Source of the DNA: Ruegeria sp. SCSIO 43209
GTDB lineage: Bacteria > Pseudomonadota > Alphaproteobacteria > Rhodobacterales > Rhodobacteraceae
DNA: 64,000 nt
NCBI RefSeq assembly: GCF_019904295.1
Contig: NZ_CP065359.1
Location: 268,501-332,500, forward strand
Direction: 5' to 3'
The notes beneath the pieces were generated by a model. It was not told the origin of the DNA, searched no databases, and saw only the letters and a list, made by a program, of their open reading frames with translations. Of this stretch, positions 1-8,303 are shown piece by piece. A program made the translations under genes and the position numbers. Positions within the stretch are counted from its first letter, which is position 1, and each line of letters starts with the position of its first letter.

Positions 1-1401
1 ACCACGATGGTCAAGCGCGCGTTTGAGGCGCTGTCGGATATCCCGACCAAGCTGATCTGTTTCTCTGACGATCTGGATGGGATGCGGAAAGTGCCCAGCA
101 ATGTGCCGAACCCCGAGGCGCTGAAGGATTATCTGCAATGTCCGCTGACCTCGGTGCCGGACCCGTTTGGTGAATATGACAGCTTTGGTGAGCATAACAA
201 TGCGATGCTGCGCCGGTTCCTCGATACTTTCGGGTTCGAGTATGAGTTCTATTCGGCGCGTGAGTTTTACCGCTCGGGCCAGTTCGACGAGATCCTGAAG
301 CGCGCCGTTGAGAAGTATGACGACGTGATGGCCATCATGCTGAAAAGCCTGCGCGAAGAACGTCAGCAGACCTACTCGATCTTCCTGCCGATCCATCCCG
401 AGACCGGGCGGGTTCTGTATGTGCCGATGAAGAAGGTTTGCGCCGATACCTACACTGTCACCTTCGATGACGAGGATGGCAAGGAATGGACGCTGCCCGT
501 GACTGGCGGCAATGTGAAGCTGCAGTGGAAGCCTGATTTTGGCGCGCGCTGGGCCGCTTTGGGCGTTGATTTCGAAATGTATGGCAAGGAACATGCCACC
601 AACGAGAAGATCTATGACGCGATCTGCCGGGCTTTGGGAGGTCGTGCGCCTGAGCATTTCTCGTATGAACTGTTCCTCGATGAGAACGGCCAGAAGATTT
701 CGAAGTCGTCGGGCAATGGTGTTTCGATCGATGAATGGCTGACCTATGCGCCCACCGAGTCGCTGGCCTATTTCATGTATCAAAAGCCCAAGACCGCGAA
801 GCGGATGCATTTCGATGTGATCCCAAAGGCGTATGATGAATATCATCAACAGTTGCGGGCCTATCCGGGACAGGACCTGAAGGCTCAGCTGAATAATCCC
901 GTCTGGCATATCCATGGTGGCGACGTTCCGGTATCCACCCTGATGGTTCCGTTTGCGATGCTGTTGAACCTGGCGTCCGTGTCTGGGGCCGAGGACAAGG
1001 AGGCGCTGTGGGGCTTTATCCGCCGTTATGCGCCCGAGGCCACTGCGGAGACCCATCCCGATTTGGATCAGGCGGCGGGCTTTGCAGTGAGGTACTTCAA
1101 CGATTTCGTCAAGCCGACGCGCCAGCATCGCGCGCCGACGGATCAGGAGCGTGAGGCGCTGGAAGCATTGAGGGCGGCCTTGGAAGCCTATGACGGGCCG
1201 ATGGAAGACGAGGCACTGCAATCGGTGGTCTATTCCATCGGGCGTGAGCGGTTCGATCCGATGCGCGGCTGGTTCACGGCACTTTACGAGGTGCTGCTGG
1301 GGGCTTCGCAAGGGCCTCGGTTTGGTGGGTTCATCGCGCTTTATGGCGTGCCAGAGACGATTGCTCTGATCGACAAGGCGCTGGCCGGGGAATTGGCCTG
1401 A
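1..1401 (+). CDS. lysK: lysyl-tRNA synthetase, class I (partial, 5' end outside window)
   Basis: Attaches lysine to tRNA-Lys in the cytoplasm. The frame is open to base 1, so the N-terminal part, including the HIGH motif, lies outside the window. About 465 codons are visible; the class I enzyme is usually about 520-530 residues. The KMSKS-like motif KISKSSG is seen near residue 230 of the visible part, after a Rossmann-fold region containing [11 protein letters not shown]. The helical anticodon-binding region fills the C-terminal half. Class I LysRS, rather than the class II enzyme, is usual in alphaproteobacteria. The gene is followed after 48 bp by a DUF4864 gene with its own ribosome binding site. 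The assignment is very secure; only the start is missing. Confidence 0.96.
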   Translation, partial: TTMVKRAFEALSDIPTKLICFSDDLDGMRKVPSNVPNPEALKDYLQCPLTSVPDPFGEYDSFGEHNNAMLRRFLDTFGFEYEFYSAREFYRSGQFDEILKRAVEKYDDVMAIMLKSLREERQQTYSIFLPIHPETGRVLYVPMKKVCADTYTVTFDDEDGKEWTLPVTGGNVKLQWKPDFGARWAALGVDFEMYGKEHATNEKIYDAICRALGGRAPEHFSYELFLDENGQKISKSSGNGVSIDEWLTYAPTESLAYFMYQKPKTAKRMHFDVIPKAYDEYHQQLRAYPGQDLKAQLNNPVWHIHGGDVPVSTLMVPFAMLLNLASVSGAEDKEALWGFIRRYAPEATAETHPDLDQAAGFAVRYFNDFVKPTRQHRAPTDQEREALEALRAALEAYDGPMEDEALQSVVYSIGRERFDPMRGWFTALYEVLLGASQGPRFGGFIALYGVPETIALIDKALAGELA

Positions 1402-1449
1402 TTTGACCTGATCCAGTGTGGGGCTACCCTTGCATCAGGAGGTGGCCCC

Positions 1450-1851
1450 ATGCGTCGACTATTGCTTGCTGTATCCCTGAGTGCCGGACTGGCATCCGGA
1501 GTTTTTGCTCAGAGTGACGAGATTGAGGCCAATATCTCGGCGCAGATACAGGCCTTCAAGGCGGATGACTTTGCCACCGCCTTCACCTTTGCCAGCCCCA
1601 ATATCCAGCGGCTGTTCGGCGATCCCGAGAATTTCGGGATCATGGTGCGCCGTGGCTATCCTATGGTCTGGCGGCCTGCGGATGTGAGGTTTCTGGAGTT
1701 GCGCGAGATTAGCGGAGCCCTGTGGCAGAAGGTCATGATCACTGATGGTGACGGACGCGTGCATTTGCTGGACTACCAGATGATCCGGCAGGAAAACGGC
1801 TGGAAGATCAACGGTGTACAGTTGCTGGGCAACTCCGACCCGGCGGCCTGA
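1450..1851 (+). CDS. exported DUF4864 domain protein
   Basis: A 133-residue protein with a clear Sec signal peptide (MRRLLLAVSLSAGLASGVFA, cleavage expected after AFA-type residues near 20). The mature part looks like DUF4864, an NTF2-like fold common in Rhodobacterales: a helical start, a central motif MVRRGYPMVWRP, and a C-terminal strand region LLDYQMIRQENGWKINGVQ. The start is chosen because AGGAGG lies 7 bp upstream (1437-1442). Its molecular role is unknown. It probably acts in the periplasm. It could be co-transcribed with lysK, which ends 48 bp upstream, but the strong own RBS does not require coupling. Confidence 0.85.
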   Translation: MRRLLLAVSLSAGLASGVFAQSDEIEANISAQIQAFKADDFATAFTFASPNIQRLFGDPENFGIMVRRGYPMVWRPADVRFLELREISGALWQKVMITDGDGRVHLLDYQMIRQENGWKINGVQLLGNSDPAA

Positions 1852-1987
1852 GGCAACACCACCGTCACGGTGGTAAGAGCCGCGATTAATCCCTTTTCGA
1901 TACTCAGACCCATGCGCTTGGGCTCAGGGCCCGGGCGGTTTCGGGTTTTGGCGCGCGTGCTTGGCGCGATTGGGAAAGGGATTTTAC

Positions 1988-4273
1988 ATGAACAAGGCAA
2001 TCACCGACGGCATCGTGTTCATGCCGCCCGCCTATGCGGCTGGTCTTGGGGTCTGGTCCAGTGGCGACGGCACGCCGGGCTCTCCGACCTATGAGGGGTC
2101 GGGCACGGGGGTGTTCGTTCCGGCGGATGCGGATTTCGCTGGCTGTCTGGAAATTTATAAGACGGCAGAACCGCAGCGACTGCGGTATATGGGGCAAACG
2201 CCTTTGTTGCCGGGCTGCTATCTGCAGATCAAGGCGCGGGTGAAGGCGATCAGCGGGCCGCTGCCCGAGGTGCGGATCGCCGGCTGGGCCGGAGGAGCCG
2301 GAGATGCGCATGTGGACGGATTGGCGGAGCAGGGTCCGGCGGTGCAGCTGACCGGCTATGGCACCGTGCATGAGGTGACGGCCATCGTGGGCACAGGCCT
2401 GCGGCCCGGCGTGGACATGCCCTGGGGCAATGCGGTGCTTTATGGCCATTTTGGATTGGATATCGAAGGCACCAACGGTGCGGTGGTGCGGGTGGATGAT
2501 ATCGAGATCACCGATGTGACCTCGGTCTTCCTGCGCGATTTGATTGGTCTGGTCGACGTGCGTGATTTTGGGGCAGTCGGGGATGGTGTCACCGATGACT
2601 CGGCAGCGTTTGAGGCAGCGGATCAGGCAGCGAATGGGCGCAAGGTTTATATTCCGCGAGGAGTGTTCCGGCTGGAAGAGAACACCAACATGGCGTCCGA
2701 GGTCTCGTTTGACGGGACCGTCACGATGCCGGTCGACAAGATGCTGCTGCTGACCAAGAATTTCGATCTGCCGACCTATATCACCGCCTTTGGTGACGAG
2801 ATGCTGGCGTTCAAGAAGGCGTTTCAGGCTCTGCTGAACAGCTCGGACCATGAATCACTGGATCTGGGCGGGCGCAAGATCGCGGTGACCGAGCCCATCG
2901 ATATGGCAGCGGCTGTGCCGAACCGGACGGGCTATGCCACCCGTCGCGTGGTGCGCAACGGGCAGTTTGACGTCAAAAGCAGCTCGACCTGGGATACCGA
3001 GACCTTCACCTCGATCGCGACCTACAGCCCGTCTGATCCTGATACGCTGACCAACGTGGCCAATGTGGCGAATATACCGGTGGGTTCGCTGGTCACCGGC
3101 AGCGGGGTCGGGCGTGAGGTTTATGTGCGGTCGAAAAACGAAAGCACCGGTGAAATCACGCTGAGTGCGCCGACTTATGATGCCGCAGGGACGCAGACCT
3201 TCACCTTCACATCGTTCAAGTACCTGCTAGATTTCAGCGGTTTCAGTGCGCTGCAGAAGTTCAACATGGAAGGGATCGAGTTCCAGTGTAACGGTCGGTG
3301 CAGCGCGATCCGGTTGTCTCCGGGCGGGAACACTTTTGTACTGAAAGACTGTTTCATCAGTCGCCCGAAGGACCGGGGTATCACATCAATCGGGCGCGGA
3401 TGTCAGGGGATGCTGATCGATGGCTGTCAGTTCCTATCGACCGAGGAAAGTCTGGACGTGCCGGACCGAAGCTCAATCGCGCTGAACGCCAATGCCAACG
3501 ACGTCAAGCTGCGCCACAACCGGGCCACGCGGTTCCATCATTTCGCGGTGCTAAGTGGGGACAACAATCTGGTGCTGGGCAACCACTTCTTCCAGGGCGA
3601 CAACGTCGCGAACGGGGTGCGCAACGCTGGGTTGGTGATCATCGGCGGCTATAACAGTTCGTCCATCGCCGAGAACTATGTCGATAACTGTTTTATCGAA
3701 TGGACCAACGAGCACGATGCCAACCCGGATTATTTCACCAGCTTCTCGTTCAGCGCGCTGAGCATCACGGATAACATCTTTTATGCCAGCGATGTTGCCC
3801 CCTGGTTCAGCTATCTGGTGATCCGCCCCCATGGCACGGGGCATTTCTTGAACGGGCTGACCGTCACCGGCAACAAGTTCCGCGTCAACAACGTGCGGAT
3901 CGACCGAGTGGACCGGGTCGATACCAGTTTTGCCGATCTTGATCCGGAAAGGCACAAGAGGGTGTGTTTCGAGAACAATACGTTCCACGGCATCGATACG
4001 CCTTGCGCCAATCCATTGCGGCTGCAGCACACGCAAAGCTCACCGTCATCAGCCTGGACCGTCAGTTCGCAGGGCCAATTGCCGTTCGGGGGCAGGGCGC
4101 GCGGGTGTGATGCGGTTGTTGCCCTGGGAAGCCTCAGGACATCGTTGAATGCGGTGCGCTATACCGCGCCATATGTCGAGTTGCGACAGGGATCGGGCCA
4201 GAGCGATATCCGCCTGCGCTGGTCCGAAAGCTTGCGTGGTGCGGTTTCGACCATTCTGCGGATTGATACCTGA
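1988..4273 (+). CDS. right-handed beta-helix protein, pectate-lyase-3 / GH28-related
   Basis: About 761 residues, starting at ATG 1988 behind a GGGAAAGGG-type RBS; an upstream in-frame start at 1961 has no better RBS. Residues about 190-235 carry the pectate-lyase-3 signature (VRDFGAVGDGVTDDSAAF, then VYIPRGVF) that opens many phage tailspike and GH28-like beta-helix domains. The remaining C-terminal half has repeated N-rich turns such as GNKF and ENNTF, as expected for stacked helix coils. The first 180 residues form a separate beta-rich domain of unknown function. No signal peptide is seen. It may bind or cleave polysaccharide on the cell surface, but the substrate cannot be told. It is convergent with the exported protein at 4312-4974 across a shared terminator. 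Confidence 0.8.
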   Translation: MNKAITDGIVFMPPAYAAGLGVWSSGDGTPGSPTYEGSGTGVFVPADADFAGCLEIYKTAEPQRLRYMGQTPLLPGCYLQIKARVKAISGPLPEVRIAGWAGGAGDAHVDGLAEQGPAVQLTGYGTVHEVTAIVGTGLRPGVDMPWGNAVLYGHFGLDIEGTNGAVVRVDDIEITDVTSVFLRDLIGLVDVRDFGAVGDGVTDDSAAFEAADQAANGRKVYIPRGVFRLEENTNMASEVSFDGTVTMPVDKMLLLTKNFDLPTYITAFGDEMLAFKKAFQALLNSSDHESLDLGGRKIAVTEPIDMAAAVPNRTGYATRRVVRNGQFDVKSSSTWDTETFTSIATYSPSDPDTLTNVANVANIPVGSLVTGSGVGREVYVRSKNESTGEITLSAPTYDAAGTQTFTFTSFKYLLDFSGFSALQKFNMEGIEFQCNGRCSAIRLSPGGNTFVLKDCFISRPKDRGITSIGRGCQGMLIDGCQFLSTEESLDVPDRSSIALNANANDVKLRHNRATRFHHFAVLSGDNNLVLGNHFFQGDNVANGVRNAGLVIIGGYNSSSIAENYVDNCFIEWTNEHDANPDYFTSFSFSALSITDNIFYASDVAPWFSYLVIRPHGTGHFLNGLTVTGNKFRVNNVRIDRVDRVDTSFADLDPERHKRVCFENNTFHGIDTPCANPLRLQHTQSSPSSAWTVSSQGQLPFGGRARGCDAVVALGSLRTSLNAVRYTAPYVELRQGSGQSDIRLRWSESLRGAVSTILRIDT

Positions 4274-4282
4274 TTGATGCGG

Positions 4283-4313
4283 TGGGCCGCCTGAATGTAG
4301 GCGGCCCATCTTT
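4283..4313. terminator. bidirectional intrinsic terminator
   Basis: A perfect 9-bp stem TGGGCCGCC / GGCGGCCCA with an 8-nt loop, followed on the plus strand by TCTTT and on the minus strand by an A/T-rich flank. It lies between the convergent genes ending at 4273 (+) and 4312 (-), so it can end both. Confidence 0.8.
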
Positions 4314-4974
4314 AATAGCTGCGCCACAATCCAAATTTGATCCCGATGTTATCATCAGCCGAATTGCGCTCGGCACCCAGAATCCAGGTGAGTCTGCCCG
4401 TCTTTGGGCGATACATCAGCGAAGGTCGCACCCTCCAGTACCATGGTCGGTCCGAAACATAAGAAGTTTCGATCTGCAGGAGCGGGTCAAACCGTCGACC
4501 CGAGGACAGACCGGCCGTGAAATCCAATTTGCGGATCACTGCCTCATGGGTGCGGTTTTCGAGCGCTGCGTCGACATTGATCCATCCACCTCCCAATCCG
4601 GTTTGAATGCTTTTGCCGTATGAAAGTGTTGCTTTGTACATTGCCCAACTACTGTACTGGCGATGGTGCGCGCCAACGCCGAACTCGGCCGCCAGACGCC
4701 CTGCTGACCCCATGTCTGCAACCGGCACGCGTGCAAAGACCAGCGCGTGCCCATACAAATCCTGATGCTCCTCGGCATCCAGTCCGATCGTGAGTTTCGG
4801 CCGCAATCCCCACTCGGTATAAAGCGAGGATTTGTACTTGTAGACGTCTTCCTCTTTGAAAGCGGTCACAGATAACGCGGTGAAGCTTGACCCCTTCTCG
4901 CGGAGCCACGCACCGGACCATGCCGGAGTGCACACCATAAAAAGCAGCGGAATGACGAGAACCAGACGAGCCAT
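4312..4974 (-). CDS. exported protein, probable small outer-membrane barrel
   Basis: I do not recognise a named family. From ATG 4974 the protein is 220 residues with a signal peptide (MARLVLVIPLLFMVCTPAWSGA). The mature part is rich in alternating hydrophobic/polar stretches with aromatic residues (YKYKSSLYTEWGL, PWYWRVRPSLMY), and ends GIKFGLWRSY, an aromatic-terminated strand as in outer-membrane barrels. Earlier in-frame starts exist (4995, 5055) but would put about 7-27 residues before the signal peptide. No start has a convincing RBS. It is convergent with the beta-helix gene. Function unknown. Confidence 0.65.
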   Translation of the reverse strand: MARLVLVIPLLFMVCTPAWSGAWLREKGSSFTALSVTAFKEEDVYKYKSSLYTEWGLRPKLTIGLDAEEHQDLYGHALVFARVPVADMGSAGRLAAEFGVGAHHRQYSSWAMYKATLSYGKSIQTGLGGGWINVDAALENRTHEAVIRKLDFTAGLSSGRRFDPLLQIETSYVSDRPWYWRVRPSLMYRPKTGRLTWILGAERNSADDNIGIKFGLWRSY

Positions 4975-5129
4975 GGGGGCAGCATCGGCAGACATGGTTA
5001 ACGGATGGTTAGTTTCTTGTTCATCTTCGAGAAAGATTTTTTGATCCAAAAACATTGTCTATGTGCAGGAAAAGGGTGGCGTTTTCAAAAGCTGTGCTAG
5101 GCTCGGGTCAGCTATAAAGGAGGAGCCTT

Positions 5130-5456
5130 ATGCCGCAGATTTCCAAAACCAACAGCTATCAGACTGTCATCACCACCTTCGAGATGACCCCCGGAACCTG
5201 CCAGGACCTTCTTGAGGCGCTGACCGATGCTTATGCCGAGTTCATTTCGAAACAGCCGGGTTTCATTTCAGCCGGATTGCATGTGAATGATGCCCAGACG
5301 CGGATTGCCAATTATTCACAATGGGAGCGCCGCGAGGATTTCCTGGCGATGTTGCGCACACCGGAAATGCGAGAGCGGAATCGCAGGGTTAACGAGCTGT
5401 GCAAGAGCTTTGAACCCGTGATGTACGACGTCGCCGAGACATTCGGTGAGACCTGA
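5130..5456 (+). CDS. antibiotic biosynthesis monooxygenase (ABM) domain protein
   Basis: A 108-residue dimeric alpha+beta-barrel type protein of the ABM superfamily. It starts just behind a near-perfect RBS (AAAGGAGGAGCCTT). Family-like features are the first strand TVITTFEM, the helix AYAEFISKQPGFISAGLHVN, and the strand IANYSQWERREDFLAML. Relatives are heme- or quinone-acting monooxygenases or simply small stress proteins, so no substrate can be named. It is followed by a UspA gene after 65 bp in the same direction, which is compatible with a stress-related pair. Confidence 0.85.
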   Translation: MPQISKTNSYQTVITTFEMTPGTCQDLLEALTDAYAEFISKQPGFISAGLHVNDAQTRIANYSQWERREDFLAMLRTPEMRERNRRVNELCKSFEPVMYDVAETFGET

Positions 5457-5521
5457 TCTGAGTCAATGCACGGCCACCACCGGTCGCGCAGTATAGCGGC
5501 ACAACTACGGAGGCGCGAGCC

Positions 5522-5929
5522 ATGTATCATAACATTCTTGTTCCCATTTCCTTTGATGCCGAACGGGACAGCTCGGCAGCGTTGAAGCTGGCAGAACTAC
5601 TGTCGACGCCCGAGGCTGCGGTTACGCTGCTGCATGTGGTAGAGCACATTCCGGATTATGCGATCTCGTACATGCCTGCCGAGTATCTGTCCGAAGCCCG
5701 CAAGGCCATTCAGACCGAGCTTGATGCTCTGGCGGCGCGCGTCCCGAATGCGAAGGGGCTGGTGGTTGAAGGCCATTCCGGGCGAACGATTCTGGACTGG
5801 GCCGAAGTGAATAAGCCCGACCTGATCATCCTGGCTTCGCACCGCCCGGGGATGCAGGACCTGTTGTTGGGTTCAACCGCGACCCATGTGGTGCGCCACG
5901 CCAAATGTGCCGTGCATGTGGTGCGATAA
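5522..5929 (+). CDS. universal stress protein (UspA family)
   Basis: A 135-residue single-domain Usp. The first strand YHNILVPISFD carries the Asp that contacts nucleotide. The C-terminal block SHRPGMQDLLLGSTATHVVRH has the G-x-x-x-x-x-x-G-S/T arrangement of the ATP-binding class in slightly altered form, followed by the closing strand CAVHVVR. The RBS GGAGG lies upstream of ATG 5522. It is cytoplasmic and probably nucleotide-binding. Its partner is unknown; it sits downstream of the ABM gene. Confidence 0.92.
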   Translation: MYHNILVPISFDAERDSSAALKLAELLSTPEAAVTLLHVVEHIPDYAISYMPAEYLSEARKAIQTELDALAARVPNAKGLVVEGHSGRTILDWAEVNKPDLIILASHRPGMQDLLLGSTATHVVRHAKCAVHVVR

Positions 5930-6001
5930 GGTCGAGCTTTTTCCAAGCCGACCCCGATTGCGGCCATGGCTTTGCCACATACCGCGTGTAAGACCTATGG
6001 C

Positions 6002-6445
6002 ATGACAACCGGGAAACAAACGAAAGACACCGATCCGAACCCTCGTCTTACACGGCGGCAACGGCGGGCAGACGCGTTGCGCAGGCAGGCTCTGTCTCCG
6101 GTGCGTATTCTACTGATGGTGCTGGCCTTGCCCTTAACCACAGGAATGATCGCAATCGGTGTCTACCTGCGCGTTTCAGACTACGAACGTCATGAAGCGG
6201 TGATCCATCTGGTGGCGCTGGCTGGGTGTGATGCGGTGGAGATGCTGGGTTTCGGGCCTTTTCGCGAAGGGAGGCCCGGATATCATAAGCGCAATGATCC
6301 CGATGGCGATGGTGTCGCCTGTGGCTCGTTTGCCTTGCAGAAACCACGCAATGTCGCGATGCCGGGAGATATCCAAGCCAATCCCCGGAATCTTCAGACC
6401 CCGAAACAGCGCACTGTCGGAACGGCAAAGTTTTTGAAGCCTTGA
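6002..6445 (+). CDS. membrane-anchored Excalibur domain protein
   Basis: About 147 residues from ATG 6002. A basic cytoplasmic start (RLTRRQRRADALRRQ) is followed by one transmembrane segment (ILLMVLALPLTTGMIAIGVYL, residues about 36-56). The exported part has a Cys near HLVALAGCDAVEMLG and ends in the Excalibur calcium-binding signature NDPDGDGVACG. The two Cys probably form a disulfide around an EF-hand-like DxDxDG loop. An upstream in-frame ATG (5966) is less likely because it adds an atypical leader. The tandem hairpins at 6458-6502 lie directly after its stop. Function unknown; probably extracytoplasmic Ca binding. Confidence 0.75.
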   Translation: MTTGKQTKDTDPNPRLTRRQRRADALRRQALSPVRILLMVLALPLTTGMIAIGVYLRVSDYERHEAVIHLVALAGCDAVEMLGFGPFREGRPGYHKRNDPDGDGVACGSFALQKPRNVAMPGDIQANPRNLQTPKQRTVGTAKFLKP

Positions 6446-6457
6446 ATCGGTGGGGGG

Positions 6458-6502
6458 CGAAATCTTGAAAAGATTTCGGGGCGCTTTCTTTTCAAGAAAG
6501 CG
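6458..6502. repeat. two tandem hairpins with mutually complementary cores (terminator-like)
   Basis: Hairpin A (6458-6478) has 9-bp arms CGAAATCTT / AAGATTTCG with loop GAA. Hairpin B (6482-6502) has 9-bp arms CGCTTTCTT / AAGAAAGCG with loop TTC. The core 11-mer of A (TCTTGAAAAGA, 6463-6473) is the exact reverse complement of the core of B (TCTTTTCAAGA, 6487-6497). The region could therefore fold as two hairpins, as kissing loops, or as one long 11-bp stem. It lies between convergent genes ending at 6445 (+) and 6512 (-). There is no clear T-run, so the terminator role is inferred. Confidence 0.6.
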
Positions 6503-6511
6503 TTGCGTGGC

Positions 6512-6742
6512 TCAGGTGAGCCAACGCACGGGTGCGCGGTTGCAGAAGATTACGATCTGGCCCGAGTTTTCCGCCACTTGATAACCGCGACGATTGATTT
6601 CGGCCATAAAACGCTCCATCCCGGCAAATCGCTCTATATCGCGCGCCTTGCGACGGATTACGCCACCTTGCTGCACCGCCTTGGAGGCGAATAGATCACT
6701 GAGCCAAACCTCAGGCGAGAGGGGAGAATTACAGTTATACAT
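6512..6742 (-). CDS. conserved hypothetical small protein
   Basis: A 76-residue protein from ATG 6742 (a GTG lies one codon earlier). It has a compact arrangement of a helix LSPEVWLSDLFASKAV, a basic segment GGVIRRKARDIERFAG, and a closing strand SGQIVIFCNRAPVRWLT. It looks like a real folded protein rather than a shadow, because no better reading frame covers this stretch. I do not recognise a functional family. There is no signal peptide or membrane segment. It converges on the Excalibur gene across the tandem hairpins. Confidence 0.55.
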   Translation of the reverse strand: MYNCNSPLSPEVWLSDLFASKAVQQGGVIRRKARDIERFAGMERFMAEINRRGYQVAENSGQIVIFCNRAPVRWLT

Positions 6743-6842
6743 CACCTATGATTTGGCGCAGCTAGGTTAATGCTGGGTAAAGAAAGTTGCGCCCGCAAAG
6801 CGGGTCTTGCCTTGTCCTGACCAGAGCGCCACAGTCGCCGCG

Positions 6843-7196
6843 ATGACTCGTGATGAATTCAATGCCTTTTGCTCGGACCTCAAAGCCACCAGCCATGTCG
6901 TGCAGTGGGGCAACGCAGATGTCTGGAAAGTAGGCGGCAAAGTCTTTGCCATCTGTGGTTGGAACGACGGAAAGGATGCGTTTACCTTCAAGGCCACCGA
7001 TCTTGCCTTTGAGGTCCTCGGAGATGAGCCAGGTATCCGCCCAGCGCCCTATCTGGCATCGCGAGGTATGAAATGGCTGCAGGTTTACGATGAACGTGGC
7101 ATGAGCGACGCGTCGCTGCGAGATCATATTGTAATCTCATACGATCTGGTCGTAGCTAAGCTGACCAGAAAGGCGCGGGCAGAGCTGGGCCTTTAA
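6843..7196 (+). CDS. MmcQ/YjbR family DNA-binding-like protein
   Basis: 117 residues from ATG 6843 (MTRDEFNAFCSDL). It shows the MmcQ/YjbR pattern: an opening helix, a strand pair around VVQWGNADVWKVGGKVFAI, and near the C-terminus LVVAKLTRKARAELGL, matching the family's double-psi/CyaY-like fold ending. The in-frame start at 6807 adds 12 residues without an RBS. The family is often called DNA-binding, but its true role is not established. It converges on the ORF6N gene, leaving only 5 bp between the stop codons. Confidence 0.85.
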   Translation: MTRDEFNAFCSDLKATSHVVQWGNADVWKVGGKVFAICGWNDGKDAFTFKATDLAFEVLGDEPGIRPAPYLASRGMKWLQVYDERGMSDASLRDHIVISYDLVVAKLTRKARAELGL

Positions 7197-7201
7197 GGCG
7201 G

Positions 7202-7912
7202 TCAGTCTTTCATGGCGTGCAGCAGCTCAAGCAGTTTTTTCCGGTCATCATCGTCGGCATAGTCTCCGCTGGCCAGCCGTTCGGCGATGCTCAGGCGCAG
7301 ACGGTCATGTTGTGTGCGAACCTCTTCGCCCGCCGTTTCCGCGAGGGTCTTCATGATCACTGCCACCGCCTGCTGCCGTTTGGTGGTGGGATTGGCGATG
7401 TAGTCCACAAGGCTTTGCTGTCCGGAATCAAGGATGTTTTCGGCCAGATCACGCAGTTGATCCCCATTTGGAAGCAACGGCGTAGGGGCATCTTGCGGTG
7501 GCAGAATCTCAGGCGGGTTGCGCGGGGTTTCCGCTAGCGCATTGGTGCCGTCAACAAAGGCTTCGGTGATCATCCGCGTGATCCTGATCGCGCGCGGATC
7601 TTTAAACAAAGTCGAGGCAATAGCTACGCCGTAGTCGGTATAGACCCACGGATTGACCCTACGGCCACCGCGGCCTTCGGGTTTTGAGATCACATTCTGT
7701 GATTGCAAATCCGCGACCTCTGCGTCGGAAAGCTGAAAGCGGTAGCCTTCGAACAGATCCTTATTGCGCGAGACGGCCTGATTGAAGGCGCTGACGGATT
7801 TCCCGTAAAACTGCGCCAGATCTTCTGCCAGAACCACGCGTACACCGCGCACCCGATGAATGGCGTTTTGGACCTCTTGAGGGCTGGGCAGGTTTTCCGG
7901 GTTCGTCATCAT
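7202..7912 (-). CDS. ORF6N domain phage-type regulator
   Basis: 236 residues. The N-terminal domain (about residues 18-105) matches ORF6N/KilA-N-type DNA-binding modules of temperate phages: RGVRVVLAEDLAQFYGKS, then FNQAVSRNKDLF, RFQLSDAEVADLQSQ, and WVYTDYGVAIASTLF. The C-terminal part is helical and acidic with no recognised domain. Start codons ATG 7912 and 7909 are adjacent. A 29-bp palindrome sits 5 bp upstream (7917-7945), and a second site with identical half-sites lies inside the gene (7689-7703), suggesting autoregulation. No other phage gene is nearby, so it is an isolated mobile-element remnant or domesticated regulator beside tRNA-Arg. Confidence 0.85.
   Translation of the reverse strand: MMTNPENLPSPQEVQNAIHRVRGVRVVLAEDLAQFYGKSVSAFNQAVSRNKDLFEGYRFQLSDAEVADLQSQNVISKPEGRGGRRVNPWVYTDYGVAIASTLFKDPRAIRITRMITEAFVDGTNALAETPRNPPEILPPQDAPTPLLPNGDQLRDLAENILDSGQQSLVDYIANPTTKRQQAVAVIMKTLAETAGEEVRTQHDRLRLSIAERLASGDYADDDDRKKLLELLHAMKD
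7689..7703. promoter_or_regulatory. intragenic palindrome ATCACA-N3-TGTGAT
   Basis: Perfect 6-bp arms ATCACA and TGTGAT around TTC, inside the ORF6N coding region. Arms and 3-bp spacing are identical to the centre of the palindrome upstream of the gene start (7924-7938), 235 bp away. It may be a second operator; this is inferred from the match only. Confidence 0.45.
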
Positions 7913-7916
7913 ATCC

Positions 7917-7945
7917 GTTTGGAATCACAATTTGTGATTTCAAAC
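7917..7945. promoter_or_regulatory. 29-bp palindrome upstream of the ORF6N gene (likely operator)
   Basis: Arms GTTTGGAATCACAA and TTGTGATTTCAAAC around one central T, with a single mismatch between the arms. It lies 5 bp before the minus-strand start at 7912, overlapping where the RBS and promoter would be. Size, symmetry and position fit an autoregulatory operator. The ligand is not proven. Confidence 0.6.
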
Positions 7946-8080
7946 GTGACGCAGGGAGCGCTGGGCTGCAAGTTTGAACTGCAGGTAGGTTCGATGTCTC
8001 TTGCCGAGAGGTCTGCCAGATTCGGCCAATACCCTGATGGAAATAACTTTTTTGAAAGAACAAGCTTGCCCTCTATCAAG

Positions 8081-8109
8081 TTGACAATCCTAATGGATTG
8101 ACTGATACA
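8081..8109 (+). promoter_or_regulatory. candidate sigma-70 promoter of tRNA-Arg
   Basis: A consensus -35 TTGACA (8081-8086), a 17-bp spacer and a weak -10 GATACA (8104-8109) place a start point about 8115, shortly before the tRNA at 8124. Confidence 0.45.
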
Positions 8110-8123
8110 AACGGAACAAGACC

Positions 8124-8201
8124 GGGCCGTTAGCTCAGCTGGATTAGAGCAGGGAACTTCTAATTCTCAGGTCGGGGGTTCGAGTCCTCCACGGCTCGCC
8201 A
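8124..8201 (+). tRNA. tRNA-Arg (anticodon TCT)
   Basis: A complete cloverleaf: acceptor stem GGGCCGT / ACGGCTC with one G-T pair, D arm GCTC...GAGC, anticodon stem GGGAA / TTCTC around the loop CTTCTAA giving anticodon TCT, and T arm GGGGG-TTCGAGT-CCTCC. The discriminator is G8198 and CCA is encoded at 8199-8201. It reads AGA codons. It stands alone between the ORF6N gene and a GNAT gene; I see no duplicated 3' end that would mark an attachment site. Confidence 0.93.
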
Positions 8202-8303
8202 TTTTTTCAGATGTTTTTCGAAACGGGGCAAGGGTACGGCCCTTATATCTGAATTCAAAGCGGTCGGTCAGACTGCACCAAGCGGGTGCTTTCAGCTTTT
8301 CCC

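Noticed and set aside
1904..2851. Long minus-strand frame of 315 codons
   Set aside because: It is antisense to the beta-helix gene and to its promoter; His/Arg-rich composition typical of GC-rich shadow frames, no domain, no RBS.
7202..8201. Integrated prophage at tRNA-Arg
   Set aside because: Only one phage-type gene (ORF6N) is present, with no integrase, no structural genes and no duplicated tRNA end.
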